From: Halobacterium sp. KA-4
GTDB lineage: Archaea > Halobacteriota > Halobacteria > Halobacteriales > Halobacteriaceae
Assembly (NCBI RefSeq): GCF_021028995.1
Contig: NZ_JAJJZG010000002.1
Coordinates: forward strand, 186,001-250,000
Length of the DNA: 64,000 nucleotides
Direction of reading: 5' to 3'
The notes beneath the pieces were generated by a model. The model did not search any database and was not told the origin of the DNA. It worked only from the letters and a program-made list of their open reading frames with translations. Made by a program: the position numbers and the translations under genes. Below, in pieces: positions 32,829 to 43,009 of this stretch; positions within the stretch are counted from its first letter, which is position 1, and every line of letters starts with the position of its first letter.

Positions 32829-35800
32829 ATGAGCCGATTCGCCGACGTACCCGACCAGTACGACCCCGAGGACGTCGAGGACCGGGTGTTCGACTACTGG
32901 GACGACGTCGACGCCTACGAGCAGGCCAAACAGCACCGCGCCGACGGCGAGGACTTCTTCTTCGTCGACGGCCCGCCGTACACGTCCGGCGCTGCGCACA
33001 TGGGGACGACGTGGAACAAGACGCTCAAGGACGCCTACATCCGCTACCACCGGATGCAGGGCTACGACGTGACGGACCGCCCGGGCTACGACATGCACGG
33101 GCTCCCCATCGAGACGAAAGTCGAGGAGGAACTGGGCTTCGAGTCGAAGAAGGACATCGAGGAGTACGGCGAACAGAACTTCATCGACGCCTGCAAGGAG
33201 TTCGCCGACCGGAATCTCGAGGGCCTGCAGTCGGACTTCCAGAGCTTCGGCGTCTGGATGGACTGGGAGAACCCGTACAAGACCGTCGACCCGTCGTACA
33301 TGGAGGCGGCGTGGTGGGCGTTCGACCGCGTGCACGAGCGCGACCTCGTCGAGCGCGGGAAGCGCTCCATCAGCCAGTGTCCGCGCTGTGAGACCGCCAT
33401 CGCGAACAACGAAGTGGAGTACGACGACGTCGAGGACCCCTCCATCTACGTGACCTTCGACCTCGACGACCGCGAGGGGTCGCTGGTCGTGTGGACGACG
33501 ACGCCGTGGACGATTCCCGCCAACGAGTACGTCGCCGTCGACGAGGAGGGTACCTACCAGCAGGTGCGCGCGACGAACACGACGACGACGCCCGACGGCG
33601 AGGAACTCGTCGAGGAGGACGTGCTCTACATCGCCGAGGAGTGCGTCGAGGACGTGCTCCGCGCGGGCGGCTACGACGACTACGAGGTCGAGGAGTCGTT
33701 CCTCGGCAGCCACATGCTCGGCTGGTCGTACACGCCGCCGCTCGCCGAGGAAGTGCCCGCGAACCCCGTCGACGCCGACGGCACGCACGAAGTCTACCAC
33801 GGCGACTGGGTGGAGGCCGACCGCACGGGCCTCGTTCACTCCGCACCCGGCCACGGTGAGGAGGACTTCGAGCGCGGCGAGGAACTCGGCCTGCCGGTGT
33901 TCTGTCCGGTCGGCGAGGACGGCGTCTACACCGAGGAAGCCGGCAAGTACGAGGGGCAGTTCGTCCGGGACGCCAACGAGGGCATCATCGAGGACCTCTC
34001 CCGGAAGGGGTCGCTACTCGCCAAGGAGACGGTCACACACTCCTACGGGCACTGCTGGCGCTGCGACACGGGCATCATCCAAATCGTCACCGACCAGTGG
34101 TTCATCACCATCACGGACGTCAAAGACGAGCTCCTGGAGAACATGGAGGACTCGGAGTGGCACCCGCAGTGGGCCCGCGACAACCGCTTCCGGGACTTCG
34201 TGGAGGACGCGCCGGACTGGAACGTCAGCCGGCAGCGCTACTGGGGCATCCCGGTCCCCATCTGGACGCCCGAGGACTGGAGCGGCGACATGGACGACGT
34301 GCTCGTCGTCGGCACCCGCGAGGAACTCGCGGAGCTCGCCGACCAGGAGGTTGACCCCGGGACCGTCGACCTCCACAAGGACACCGTCGACGACCTCACT
34401 ATCACGCACCAGGGGACGACGTACACGCGCGTCCCGGACGTCTTCGACGTCTGGCTGGACTCCTCGGTGGCGTCCTGGGGCACCCTGAATTACCCCGAAG
34501 AGGAAGAGGACTTCGAGGAACTGTGGCCGGCGGACCTCATCATGGAGGCCCACGACCAGACCCGCGGCTGGTTCTGGTCGCAACTCGGCATGGGCACCGC
34601 GGCGATGGGTGAGGTGCCCTACGACGAGGTGCTCATGCACGGGTACGCGAACATGCCCGACGGCCGCGGGATGTCCAAGTCGAAGGGCATCACCATCGAG
34701 CCCAACGAGGTCATCGAGGAGTACGGCGCGGACCCGATGCGCCTGTTCTTGCTGTCGGTGAGCCCGCAGGGCCAGGACATGCGGTTCTCGTGGGACGAGA
34801 CCGAGAACATGCAGCGGGACCTCAACATCCTCTGGAACGTGTTCCGGTTCCCGCGGCCGTACATGGCGATGGACGACTTCGACGCGAACGTCCCCGAGCC
34901 GTTCGGCGGCGACGGGGCAGGGGTGTCCGTTGACGACGTCCACCTCGAAACGGTCGACCAGTGGCTGCTGTCGACGCTCCAGCGCGTCAAATCGGACGCC
35001 ACCGACCACTGGGACGCCTTCGAGCAACACAAGGCCCTCGACGAGATTCTGGACTTCGTCACGGGCGACCTCTCCCGGTACTACGTGCAGGTCGTCCGCG
35101 AGCGCATGTGGGAGGAGGGCGACTCCGAGTCGAAGACCGCGGCGTACGCCACCCTCCAGCGCGCGCTCCTGGAAGTGACCGCGATGCTGGCGCCGTACGC
35201 GCCGCTCGTCACCGACGAACTCTACCAGCACCTCACCGACGGCGACGCCTACGACACCGTCCACATGTGCGACTGGCCCGAGGTCGAGGAGCGCTACCGC
35301 CAGCCCGCGCTCGAGGACGACGTCGCGGCGCTGCGCGACATCGAGGAAGCCGGCAGCCACGCGCGCCAGCAGGCCGGCCGGAAGCTCCGCTGGCCGGTGA
35401 CGCGCATCGTCGTGGATGCCGACGACGACCGCGTCGCGAGCGCGGTCCGCGACCACCCGAGTCTGCTGCGCGACCGCCTGAACGCGCGCCGCATCGAGGT
35501 CGTCGACGAGGGCGAGAACTGGGACGAACTGGCGTTCAGCGCGCGCGCCGACATGAGCGTGCTCGGCCCCGCGTTTGGCGACGACGCTGGCGAGGTCATG
35601 CAGGCGCTCAACGACGCGCACGTCGAGTCCGCGGACCTCGACGCGCTCGCTGAACAGGTCAGCGAGGACCTCGGCCGCGACGTCGAACTCACGCCCGAGA
35701 TGGTGGAGTTCGTGGAGGAAGCGCCCGAGCACGTCTCCGGCGCGGACTTCGACGGCGGCACCGTCTACGTCGACACCGAACTCGACGAGGACGTCGAGAG

Positions 35801-36050
35801 CGAGGGGTACGCTCGCGAGGTCATCCGGCGCGTCCAGGAGATGCGCAAGGACCTCGACCTCGCGATGGACGCCGAAATCCGCCTGGACGTCGTGGTGTTC
35901 GACGACCGCGTCGCCCGGCTGGTCTCCGAGCACGAGGACCTCATCGAGGAGGAGACCCGCGCCCGCGAGCTCGGCGAAGTCGAGGACGGCTACCGCGAGG
36001 AGTGGGACGTCGAGGGCACGAAGATGGCGCTCGAAGTCGAGGAACTGTAG
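32829..36050 (+). CDS. ileS: Isoleucyl-tRNA synthetase
   Basis: 1073 residues, normal for the archaeal enzyme. Class I signatures are HMGT (in the HIGH position, about residue 57) and GMSKSKG (KMSKS loop, about 615), with the CP1 editing domain between (VVWTTTPWTIPANEY) and a C-terminal anticodon-binding region. WDVSRQRYWG-like NVSRQRYWGIPVP is typical of IleRS. TTTTAGG precedes the ATG by about 25 bases. Confidence 0.97.
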   Translation: MSRFADVPDQYDPEDVEDRVFDYWDDVDAYEQAKQHRADGEDFFFVDGPPYTSGAAHMGTTWNKTLKDAYIRYHRMQGYDVTDRPGYDMHGLPIETKVEEELGFESKKDIEEYGEQNFIDACKEFADRNLEGLQSDFQSFGVWMDWENPYKTVDPSYMEAAWWAFDRVHERDLVERGKRSISQCPRCETAIANNEVEYDDVEDPSIYVTFDLDDREGSLVVWTTTPWTIPANEYVAVDEEGTYQQVRATNTTTTPDGEELVEEDVLYIAEECVEDVLRAGGYDDYEVEESFLGSHMLGWSYTPPLAEEVPANPVDADGTHEVYHGDWVEADRTGLVHSAPGHGEEDFERGEELGLPVFCPVGEDGVYTEEAGKYEGQFVRDANEGIIEDLSRKGSLLAKETVTHSYGHCWRCDTGIIQIVTDQWFITITDVKDELLENMEDSEWHPQWARDNRFRDFVEDAPDWNVSRQRYWGIPVPIWTPEDWSGDMDDVLVVGTREELAELADQEVDPGTVDLHKDTVDDLTITHQGTTYTRVPDVFDVWLDSSVASWGTLNYPEEEEDFEELWPADLIMEAHDQTRGWFWSQLGMGTAAMGEVPYDEVLMHGYANMPDGRGMSKSKGITIEPNEVIEEYGADPMRLFLLSVSPQGQDMRFSWDETENMQRDLNILWNVFRFPRPYMAMDDFDANVPEPFGGDGAGVSVDDVHLETVDQWLLSTLQRVKSDATDHWDAFEQHKALDEILDFVTGDLSRYYVQVVRERMWEEGDSESKTAAYATLQRALLEVTAMLAPYAPLVTDELYQHLTDGDAYDTVHMCDWPEVEERYRQPALEDDVAALRDIEEAGSHARQQAGRKLRWPVTRIVVDADDDRVASAVRDHPSLLRDRLNARRIEVVDEGENWDELAFSARADMSVLGPAFGDDAGEVMQALNDAHVESADLDALAEQVSEDLGRDVELTPEMVEFVEEAPEHVSGADFDGGTVYVDTELDEDVESEGYAREVIRRVQEMRKDLDLAMDAEIRLDVVVFDDRVARLVSEHEDLIEEETRARELGEVEDGYREEWDVEGTKMALEVEEL

Positions 36051-36097
36051 CGGGCCGCGAGCGCGAACGAACGACTATTTTCGGGGGAAAGAGCGCG

Positions 36098-36946
36098 TTA
36101 CAGCGACTGCAGCGTCTCCGCGACGGCGGGCGCGGCACTCACGGTGGAGACGGCGCGCTCGATGGTGTCGGTGCCGTAGACGGCTTCGACGCCGGCGTTC
36201 GCTAACTTGAGGCGGGCGTTCCCCACGAGCAGCGGGTGGACGCACGTGACGTAGACGCGCGCCGGGTTGTCGAGTTCGCCGACGGCCTCGCTCATCGTGG
36301 AGCCGGTGGCGATGATGTCGTCGACGACGACGACGTCGCGGCCGGAGACGTCGACGTCGCTGGGCGTGACGGTGACGTCGCTGCCGGAGTGGCGGTGTTT
36401 CTCGAAGTGGTCGGTCTCGCCGACGCCGTAGCCGTCCCGCACGGACTGGGCGAGGCCGACGGCCCCCTCGTCGGGCGCGAGGAAAACGGGATCCGCGAGG
36501 TCCGCGGGCAGCGGGTTCGCGAGGTGTGCGGACGCGTCCACGCCGGTCGCGGGGACGTCGAAGAAGCCGAGCACGCTCTGTTCGTGCGGGCAGACGGTGA
36601 CGACGCGGTCGGTGCCCGTGGAGATGGCGCGCGCCATCGCGCGGGCCGAGACGGGTTCGCCGGGCTCGAACGCCTCGTCCTGGCGGGCGTAGCCCATGTA
36701 GGGAATCACGGTGACGATTTCGTCGGCGCCGGCCTCGTGAGCGGCGTCCTGCAACTGGAGGAGTTCGACGTGGGCGTCGCTGGAGACTGTCGACGCGACG
36801 ACGACGGCGCGACCGTCGATGGGTGGGACGCGGACGATGTGCTCGCCGTCCGGGAACGACTCGTACTCGACGCGCGCGAGGTCGTCGCCGAGCTCCGCCG
36901 CGAGCGCCGCGGCGAGCTGCTGGGTCGCGGACCCGCTGAGTATCAT
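36098..36946 (-). CDS. prs: Ribose-phosphate pyrophosphokinase
   Basis: 282 residues. IPYMGYARQD (residues 81-90) is the family's catalytic region and DVVVVDDIIATGST (about 204-217) is the PRPP-binding loop. It makes PRPP from ribose 5-phosphate and ATP, the precursor for nucleotides and histidine; hisI, hisA, hisB and upp lie in the same window. It ends convergently with ileS. Confidence 0.94.
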   Translation of the reverse strand: MILSGSATQQLAAALAAELGDDLARVEYESFPDGEHIVRVPPIDGRAVVVASTVSSDAHVELLQLQDAAHEAGADEIVTVIPYMGYARQDEAFEPGEPVSARAMARAISTGTDRVVTVCPHEQSVLGFFDVPATGVDASAHLANPLPADLADPVFLAPDEGAVGLAQSVRDGYGVGETDHFEKHRHSGSDVTVTPSDVDVSGRDVVVVDDIIATGSTMSEAVGELDNPARVYVTCVHPLLVGNARLKLANAGVEAVYGTDTIERAVSTVSAAPAVAETLQSL

Positions 36947-36971
36947 ACCAGACGCGAGGCCTGCCGGCGGC

Positions 36972-37808
36972 TTACGCGTTTCCCTCGGCGACGACGGCGA
37001 GCGCGGACGCCGCGCGGAGCCCGAGGCTGCGGTGCCGGAAGCCGTCCCCCGCGTCCGCGGCGAGCGTGCCGTCCGCGGTGAGCACGACGACGGCGTCCGT
37101 GGCGTACGCGACGTCGGCGACTGAGTCCTCGATGGGGAGGTCGCGGGCGTGCCACTCGTCGGCGGGGTCGTCGGGTGCGTGCTCGTAGAGCGCGTCCGCG
37201 GTCGCGGCGTGCGCACGGCCGAGGTTGCCCGCGTCGGCAGTCACGGGGTCGCTGGTGGCGACCGCGAAGTCGCCGTCGGCGGCGTGCATCCAGCCCGCAC
37301 CGAGCCGGTAGAGGCCGTCGGGCGTCGCGGCCAGCGGGACGCCGGCGGCCGCGACGTCCTTCGCGTCGTCCAGTCCGACCGCGGAGAGGCCGTCGTCCGT
37401 GAGGCGGTGGACGCCGTCCGTAGCGGCGACGAGGTCCGCGTCGAGCGAGCGAACGTCGCCGTTCACGGTGCCGACGGTCGTCCACGCACTACCTTCGTAA
37501 CGTGCGAGGCGGCCGTCCTCGCCGGCCGCGAGCACGTCGTCGTCGTATGCCGTGACCGCGACTGCAGGCCCGAAGCCGGTCTCCTCGAAGCCGTCGTCGT
37601 CCCCGACGAGCACGTCCTCGTCTGTCGCTGCGGCGATGCCGTGCGGGGTCGCCGCGACGTCGCGGGCCGTACAGCGCTCGACGAGGCTGAACTCCCCGAC
37701 TTTGTCCTGCGAGACGCGCGCGACGGCGACGCCGAGGTCGGCGGCCACGTACGCGTCGACGGTCTCGGACTGGTCGGTGTAGACGCGCTTCTCGCGGATG
37801 GTCGGCAT
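36972..37808 (-). CDS. HVO_0234-type beta-propeller protein
   Basis: 278 residues with repeated blade-like units (DEDVLVGDDDG, GDVRSLDADLVAATDGVH, TPDGLYRLGAGWM). It resembles a haloarchaeal protein family of predicted propellers with unknown role. It is 25 bases upstream of prs on the same strand, probably in one operon. Confidence 0.7.
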   Translation of the reverse strand: MPTIREKRVYTDQSETVDAYVAADLGVAVARVSQDKVGEFSLVERCTARDVAATPHGIAAATDEDVLVGDDDGFEETGFGPAVAVTAYDDDVLAAGEDGRLARYEGSAWTTVGTVNGDVRSLDADLVAATDGVHRLTDDGLSAVGLDDAKDVAAAGVPLAATPDGLYRLGAGWMHAADGDFAVATSDPVTADAGNLGRAHAATADALYEHAPDDPADEWHARDLPIEDSVADVAYATDAVVVLTADGTLAADAGDGFRHRSLGLRAASALAVVAEGNA

Positions 37809-37897
37809 ACGTGAAGGCGTCTCGCGGGCGAGCGAAAGCGTTGCGATTGCGCCGTGGACCGGGAAAAACCTTTGCCGTGGCCGCCGTAGGCGGGGGC

Positions 37898-38326
37898 ATG
37901 CGACGGCGGGCGGTGCTCGCAGCGGTGGCCGCGCTGGCCGCCGGCAGCGGCTGTTCGCGGGTGGTCGGCGAGGACCCGGTGGAGGTCCGGGTACGACGTG
38001 CCAGCGAGGCCGCCGTCGAGAACGCCGACGTCCACTGCCCGCTGTCCGCGCCGTTCGTCGAAGCCCACCCCGCTCTGGAGCGCGTGCTGACGTCGGCGAC
38101 GACCGCGCCCGACGGCGAGTGGGTCGTCACGGACGTCGACCGGGAGACCGGCGAAGCGCTCGCGGCGGACCTCCGGAAGCGCTGCGGGCAGGTCGACGCC
38201 GTCTACCAGTACGAGGACGACGAGTACCGGGTGCGCGTGCTGGTCGAGGACAACAGCGCGCAGAACCGGAACAGTTCGGCCAGTTCGGAAGCGATTAGGC
38301 GCGGGCCGCCCCAGAAACGCACATGA
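37898..38326 (+). CDS. Putative lipoprotein
   Basis: 142 residues. MRRRAVLAAVAALAAGSGC looks like a Tat- or Sec-type lipoprotein signal with a Cys at 19. The mature part is acidic and unknown. The last codons overlap the start of glmM by ATGA, so translation is probably coupled despite no obvious functional link. Confidence 0.6.
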   Translation: MRRRAVLAAVAALAAGSGCSRVVGEDPVEVRVRRASEAAVENADVHCPLSAPFVEAHPALERVLTSATTAPDGEWVVTDVDRETGEALAADLRKRCGQVDAVYQYEDDEYRVRVLVEDNSAQNRNSSASSEAIRRGPPQKRT

Positions 38327-39687
38327 AAGTGTTCGGGTCCAGCGGCACCCGGGGCGTGGCGAACGAGGAACTCACACCCGGGTTCGTGCAGGGGGTCGCG
38401 AAGGCCGCGGGGTCGGTGTGGCGGACCGACCGCGTGGCGGTCGCGCGGGACACGCGAACGACCGGCCGGATGCTCGTGAACGCCGCGACCAGCGGCCTCC
38501 AGAGCGTCGGCATCGACGTCGACCGGCTCGGCGTGGTGCCGACGCCGGGCCTGCAGGCGTACGCCGAACGCGAGGGGATTCCCGCGGTGATGGTGACCGC
38601 GAGCCACAACCCCGCGGAGTACAACGGCGTCAAGCTCGTCGGCGCGGACGGCGTCGAACTCCCCGTGGACGAACTGGAGCGCATCGAGCGGAAGTTCCTC
38701 ACCGAGCAGTTCGACGAGGTCGCGTGGGACGCGGTCGGCGCGGACGTCGATGTGGAGTCCGCGCGCCGCGAGTACGTCGAACAACTATTGGAAGCAGTCG
38801 ACCGCGAGGCCGTCGCGGACGCGAACCTCACGGTCGCGCTGGACCCCGGCCACGGCGCGGGCGCGCTCACGAGCCCCGAGTTCTACCGCCGGCTCGGCTG
38901 CAAGGTCGTCACCGTGAACAGCCAGCCCGACGGCCACTTCCCGGGCCGGGACCCCGAGCCCGTTGCGGAGAACCTCGACGACCTCGGCGGCCTCGTGCGT
39001 GCGACGGACGCCGACGTCGGCATCGCCCACGACGGCGACGCGGACCGCGCCATCTTCTTCGACGAGCACGGCGACTACATCGAGGGCGACGCGACGCTGG
39101 CGGCGCTCGCGGAAGCCGAACTCGACGAGAGCGACACCACAGTTTCGGCGGTGAACGTCAGCCAGCGCCTCGTGGACGTCTGCGACCGCACAGGCGCGGA
39201 CCTCGAACTCACGCCCATCGGGAGCACCCAGATTATGACCCGCATCCGCCAGCTCGAGTCCGAGGGCGAGACGGTGCCGGTCGCCGGCGAGGGCAACGGC
39301 GGGGTCATCTTCCCGGGCTACCGGATGACCCGCGACGGTGCGTACACGGGCGCGCGCTTCCTCGAACTGCTCGCGGACAGTACGGCCAGCGAGGTCGTCG
39401 CGCCGTACAGCGACTACCACAACGTCCGCATCAACGTCGGCTACGACAACGACGCCGAGCGCGAGGCGCTGCTCGGCGCGGCCGAAGAACAGGCGCTGGA
39501 CGCGGACGCCGAACGCACCACCATCGACGGCTACCGGCTCGACTACGGCGACGCGTGGGTGCTCGCACGGCCCTCGGGCACGGAACCCGTCGTCCGCATC
39601 TACGCGGAAGCCACCAGCGAGGAGCGCGCGCGCTCGCTCGCCGACGAGTTCGCGGCCGCGCTCCGCGCCGCGAAGGCCGGCGTCTAG
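38323..39687 (+). CDS. glmM: Phosphoglucosamine/phosphomannomutase
   Basis: 454 residues. Catalytic Ser-94 lies in VTASHNP, the Mg-binding loop is DGDADR (about 237-242), the sugar loop GEGNGG and the phosphate-binding loop RPSGTEP near the C-terminus. Archaeal members convert glucosamine-6-P to glucosamine-1-P for UDP-GlcNAc or interconvert mannose phosphates. Its TAG shares the palindrome CTAG with the stop of the gene on the other strand. Confidence 0.88.
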   Translation: MKVFGSSGTRGVANEELTPGFVQGVAKAAGSVWRTDRVAVARDTRTTGRMLVNAATSGLQSVGIDVDRLGVVPTPGLQAYAEREGIPAVMVTASHNPAEYNGVKLVGADGVELPVDELERIERKFLTEQFDEVAWDAVGADVDVESARREYVEQLLEAVDREAVADANLTVALDPGHGAGALTSPEFYRRLGCKVVTVNSQPDGHFPGRDPEPVAENLDDLGGLVRATDADVGIAHDGDADRAIFFDEHGDYIEGDATLAALAEAELDESDTTVSAVNVSQRLVDVCDRTGADLELTPIGSTQIMTRIRQLESEGETVPVAGEGNGGVIFPGYRMTRDGAYTGARFLELLADSTASEVVAPYSDYHNVRINVGYDNDAEREALLGAAEEQALDADAERTTIDGYRLDYGDAWVLARPSGTEPVVRIYAEATSEERARSLADEFAAALRAAKAGV

Positions 39688-40817
39688 AGCCGGTCGAGGG
39701 CGTCCCGGAGTTCCTGCTCGGCCTCGCGGGCTTCTGCGAGGTCGTCGGCGACCCCGGCTTCGATGCGCTGTTTCTCAGAATCAGTGAGTTCGTGCTCCGC
39801 GACGGCAGCCGTTCGCAGTCGCTGGTAGTCGTCGTCGCGGACCCGGCGACGGACCGCGTGCAGCGCCGCGAGCACGTCGTCGTCGGCGAATCGCGCGACG
39901 ACCGAGACGAGTTCCTCCAGCCGGTGCGTTAGTTCCTCGGCGGGCGCGGGCGGCCAGCCGACGGTGAGCGGCTCGGCGTCCAGTCGGTCGAGGTACGTGC
40001 GGTTGCCGCCGACCGCGCGCTTCAAGGCTCGCGGCTCGGCGACGTAGTGGTCGAGTTTCGACGGCGAGTACTCCGCGTACTCCAGCAGTTTCGGGAGCGG
40101 CTCGGTGCCGGCCTCGCGGTCCGCGACGAACGCCTCGAGGTCGTCGGGCGCGGGGTCGAATCCCACGAGCGGGTACGACTGCGTCGTCTCCACGAAGCCG
40201 AGCACGTCGCGGGCGGGCGCCGACTCGCGGAACTCCCGGAATGCCGCACGCACGCGCTCGTCGTACGTCTGGATTGGGTCGCGCAGCGTCTCCACGGGCG
40301 CGTCGAGGTCCGCGTCGCCGAGCCGCTGGAGGCGCTCCAGTTGCTCGACCTCCGCGGCGTACTCGTCGGCGCGCTCCGCTACCCGGGTTCGTGTGTCGCC
40401 GTACGCCTCTCGGGCATCCTCGAGGTCGTCCAGCCGGCTGACGAGGTCGCGGGCGTCCGCGAGCCGGTCGCGCGCCTCCGCGAAGTCGCTCTCGGAGAGC
40501 CGGCGCTTCTTGAACAAGTCCAACAGCGACTCGAAGGCCTCCCGCTCCGGGAGGTCCTCGTCCAACTCCTCGACGAACGCCACGAGGTCGTCCTGGAAGT
40601 CGATGTACGACTTGAAGTCCCCCGTGCCGGTCGCGTCGGCCTCGTACTGGTCGAACAGCCGTTCGAGACCGTCGAGAGCGTCCCGGATTTCACGGAGTCG
40701 AGCCTTGCCGACGTCCTCGACCGCTTCACGGGCGTCCTCGCGAGCGTCCCGAGCGGCTTCGAGGTCGGCGACGAGGCCGGAGGGGTCGGTGGTGCGGGCG
40801 GCCTGCGCGTCGGGCAT
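39684..40817 (-). CDS. DUF7118-type coiled-coil protein
   Basis: 377 residues, nearly all helical, with long charged heptads (residues ~15-190) and a conserved central part (FVETTQSYPLVGFDPAPDD, YAEYSPSKLDHYVAEP). Haloarchaeal, of unknown function; it could be a structural or chromosome-related protein. Start ATG at 40817. Confidence 0.72.
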   Translation of the reverse strand: MPDAQAARTTDPSGLVADLEAARDAREDAREAVEDVGKARLREIRDALDGLERLFDQYEADATGTGDFKSYIDFQDDLVAFVEELDEDLPEREAFESLLDLFKKRRLSESDFAEARDRLADARDLVSRLDDLEDAREAYGDTRTRVAERADEYAAEVEQLERLQRLGDADLDAPVETLRDPIQTYDERVRAAFREFRESAPARDVLGFVETTQSYPLVGFDPAPDDLEAFVADREAGTEPLPKLLEYAEYSPSKLDHYVAEPRALKRAVGGNRTYLDRLDAEPLTVGWPPAPAEELTHRLEELVSVVARFADDDVLAALHAVRRRVRDDDYQRLRTAAVAEHELTDSEKQRIEAGVADDLAEAREAEQELRDALDRL

Positions 40818-40904
40818 TACGTGAATTGTGGGCGCTCGCGCTGATAGGCTTTCTGTGCGACGCATGGCAGCATCGTGGAACACTGCGAATGGTTCAGACA
40901 GTGC

Positions 40905-41020
40905 CTCCTCGAAAGCCCCGAGGCTGTAGACTCGGGAGGCTCGCTGTGCTCCTCGCTCACTGCGTTCACTGCGGTGCTTGCGTCGCCTGCCTTCGTCTAC
41001 AGCCGTGCCCCTTTCAATCC
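40905..41020 (-). repeat. Structured intergenic element, copy C
   Basis: Read on the minus strand it starts GGATTGAAAGGGGC and ends GGGGCTTTCGAGGA. GGCTGTAGAC (40922-40931) pairs perfectly with GTCTACAGCC (40995-41004); this stem shares no sequence with those of copies A and B. The centre has GCGACGCAAGCAC, GAACGCAGTGAGCG and CAGCGAGC. It begins 98 bases after the hisI stop in the same direction. The rest of the 300-base gap 40818-41117 shows nothing else that I can name. Confidence 0.8.
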
Positions 41021-41117
41021 GCCCGTTGCCGGCTGACCAACCGGTCTAGGAAGGGCTTTCGAGGTCAGCCAAGAAACAGTTGGAACGACGAATACGAGCA
41101 GAGAATCAAAGACGGAG

Positions 41118-41483
41118 TCAGTACACGTCGTCGGGGTCGAAGACCTGCTCGCCCACGACTTCCCCATCGAGCGTGCGGTGGAAGCAGGAGTGGTAGCCGG
41201 TGTGGCAAGCACCACCGGATTGGTGGACGCGATAGAGGAGCGCGTCGCCGTCGCAGTCCACGCGGACCTCCTCGATTTCCTGGGTGTGGCCGCTGGTCGC
41301 GCCTTTCTCCCAGAGTTCCTCGCGGGAGCGTGAGTAGTAGTGTGCGCGTCCGGTCTCGACGGTCTGCTCGACGGCGTCGCGGTTGGCGTACGCGAGCATC
41401 ACGACTTCCTCGGTCTCGACGTCCTGGGCGACGACCGCGACGAGGCCGTCGTCGCCGAAGTCGAGGTCTACCTCGAAGTCCAT
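41118..41483 (-). CDS. hisI: Phosphoribosyl-AMP cyclohydrolase
   Basis: 121 residues. The family motif [14 protein letters not shown] holds the Asp and Cys ligands for Mg and Zn, and [15 protein letters not shown] supplies the remaining Cys. It carries out step three of histidine synthesis. Monofunctional, as in other archaea, without the HisE domain. Confidence 0.95.
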   Translation of the reverse strand: MDFEVDLDFGDDGLVAVVAQDVETEEVVMLAYANRDAVEQTVETGRAHYYSRSREELWEKGATSGHTQEIEEVRVDCDGDALLYRVHQSGGACHTGYHSCFHRTLDGEVVGEQVFDPDDVY

Positions 41484-41525
41484 ACGGGAGCGACGGGGGC
41501 CGGCCGGTTAGCGGTTACGTCCCCG

Positions 41526-42464
41526 TCAGGCAGGCACGAGGCCGAGCGCGTCCATCACCCAGAAGAGTACGTCGCCGCCGGTGAGTGCGACCAGCAGGCC
41601 GACGAACAGCGGGATGATGAACGGGACGCCGGGCGTCACCCAGACTTCCTCGTTGTCGACGATGACGTCGAGGCCCTCGCGGAGGTCGGCGGGCGTGGTG
41701 CCGTACGCGGAGCTCTCGATGTCTTCGAGAAACGCGGCGGCGCCCCACGGGTCGCCGCTGCCGTCCGTGACGACCGCGCCGCCGGTCGGGTCGTTGGGGT
41801 CGTCGGGGAGCGTGTCGGGGTCACGGAGTTCCGGGTGTTCACGGAGGTCCGCGAGGTCGAGGCCGCGCCACCGGAGGTACATCCGGAGTGCGTCCAGGTC
41901 GAGGCCGTCCCGGGTGAAGCCATCGTGGGTTTCGAGGAGGCTGCCGTGGGTGTCCGTGAGTTCGGGGACCGGGACGCGGCGGCCGACGAACATCACGACG
42001 GAGAACTCGCCGACGAGGGCGTTCCGGACGCCGAGCACGAGCGGGTACGCCAGCCCGAACAGGACGGTGTTCGTGAGAATCGTCAGCGAGAACACGCCGA
42101 GCGCGGTCTCCACGACCGGCAGGGAGTAGCCCAGCAGTTCGTAGGAGGGGTACGTCGGGAAGACGACCGCGAGTGTCATGAACGCGCGGGCGTCGGCGCC
42201 GCCGAAGCCACCGATGTACCAGAACGCGTACGCGAGGGGGACGACGAACAGGAGACTAAACGCGACGCGGACCGCGAACGGCTGGAAGGCGTACGGCGTG
42301 CCGAGCGCGGCGTAGCCGTCCCAGACCAGGAGGACGGCACCGAGCAGGACGAGCGGCCCCCAGAGGTCGTTCGGGACGCGGCGCGTCCGCCAGTCCCGGA
42401 GCGCCGCCCAGCCCAGCGCCGGCACGACGAGCAACCGCAGGAGGTCGGGTATCGAGGCGTCCAC
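41526..42464 (-). CDS. pibD: Archaeal prepilin/preflagellin peptidase (A24 family)
   Basis: 312 residues, GTG start. Six or so membrane helices. The two catalytic Asp are in LRDWRTRRVPN (about residue 24) and GGFGGADARAFM (the GxGD-like site, about 90). A hydrophilic cytoplasmic insert of ~110 residues (about 165-275) with a PAD/DPN-rich sequence precedes the last helix. It cuts class III signal peptides of archaellins and pilins. Confidence 0.87.
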   Translation of the reverse strand: MDASIPDLLRLLVVPALGWAALRDWRTRRVPNDLWGPLVLLGAVLLVWDGYAALGTPYAFQPFAVRVAFSLLFVVPLAYAFWYIGGFGGADARAFMTLAVVFPTYPSYELLGYSLPVVETALGVFSLTILTNTVLFGLAYPLVLGVRNALVGEFSVVMFVGRRVPVPELTDTHGSLLETHDGFTRDGLDLDALRMYLRWRGLDLADLREHPELRDPDTLPDDPNDPTGGAVVTDGSGDPWGAAAFLEDIESSAYGTTPADLREGLDVIVDNEEVWVTPGVPFIIPLFVGLLVALTGGDVLFWVMDALGLVPA

Positions 42465-42584
42465 TACCGGGTGTCGGGGACGCCGCCGGCTTAGGTGTTG
42501 TCCTTACCCGGGGACGGCGGTCGCTACGGGGTACGCGTGGATACGGGAGAGAAGACACGCCGTCCTCGGCGGACGGCGGCTCGC

Positions 42585-42609
42585 AAAAATTCGGGGTCGG
42601 GAGCGACCC
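42585..42609 (-). terminator. Hairpin plus T-run terminator after ferredoxin
   Basis: On the minus strand GGGTCG-CTCC-CGACCC (42609-42594) forms a perfect 6-bp stem and is followed by CGAATTTTT. It starts 11 bases downstream of the ferredoxin stop. Confidence 0.65.
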
Positions 42610-42619
42610 GTGTCGCGGC

Positions 42620-43009
42620 TTAGATGACGCGGTTCTGCAGGTAGTCGAGGTGCTTGGCGTTGTAGACGATCTTGACTTCGTCGGCGGCCGGGGAGCCGAT
42701 GCAGGTCAGGCGGACGTTCTTCTCTTCGACTTCCTCGTCGGAGAGAATCTGCTGCATGTCCATGTCGATTTCGCCTTCCTTCACGATGGACGCGCAGTTC
42801 GCACACGCGCCGGCGCGGCACGAGAACGGCCAGTCGTAGCCCTGCGCCTCGGCGGCTTCGAGGATGTACTCGCCCTCGGCAACGTCGAGCGTGCCGTAGT
42901 CCTCGTCGTCGAGGCCTGCGTCGGCAGCCTTCTCGAAGAGGTCGTCGTCGTCCATGTCCCAGCCCTGGTCGTCCAGAGTCTCGTAATTGAGGTATTCAAC
43001 CGTCGGCAT
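42620..43009 (-). CDS. Halophilic [2Fe-2S] ferredoxin
   Basis: 129 residues, the usual length in haloarchaea. CRAGACANC and a later LTCIG supply the four Cys of a plant-type [2Fe-2S] cluster, and the N-terminus carries the extra acidic domain ([19 protein letters not shown]) that adapts these proteins to high salt. It is the electron carrier for 2-oxoacid oxidoreductases. A TATA-like ACTACTATG about 26-30 bases upstream fits a leaderless mRNA. Confidence 0.95.
   Translation of the reverse strand: MPTVEYLNYETLDDQGWDMDDDDLFEKAADAGLDDEDYGTLDVAEGEYILEAAEAQGYDWPFSCRAGACANCASIVKEGEIDMDMQQILSDEEVEEKNVRLTCIGSPAADEVKIVYNAKHLDYLQNRVI

Noticed and set aside
34014-35933. Long minus-strand open frame inside ileS
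   Set aside because: Antisense shadow of the synthetase; composition and lack of motifs argue against a gene.
40826-41584. Open frame of about 250 codons across the element C region
   Set aside because: It runs through the structured repeat and antisense to hisI; similar spurious frames arise over copy A, so it reflects the repeat, not a protein.
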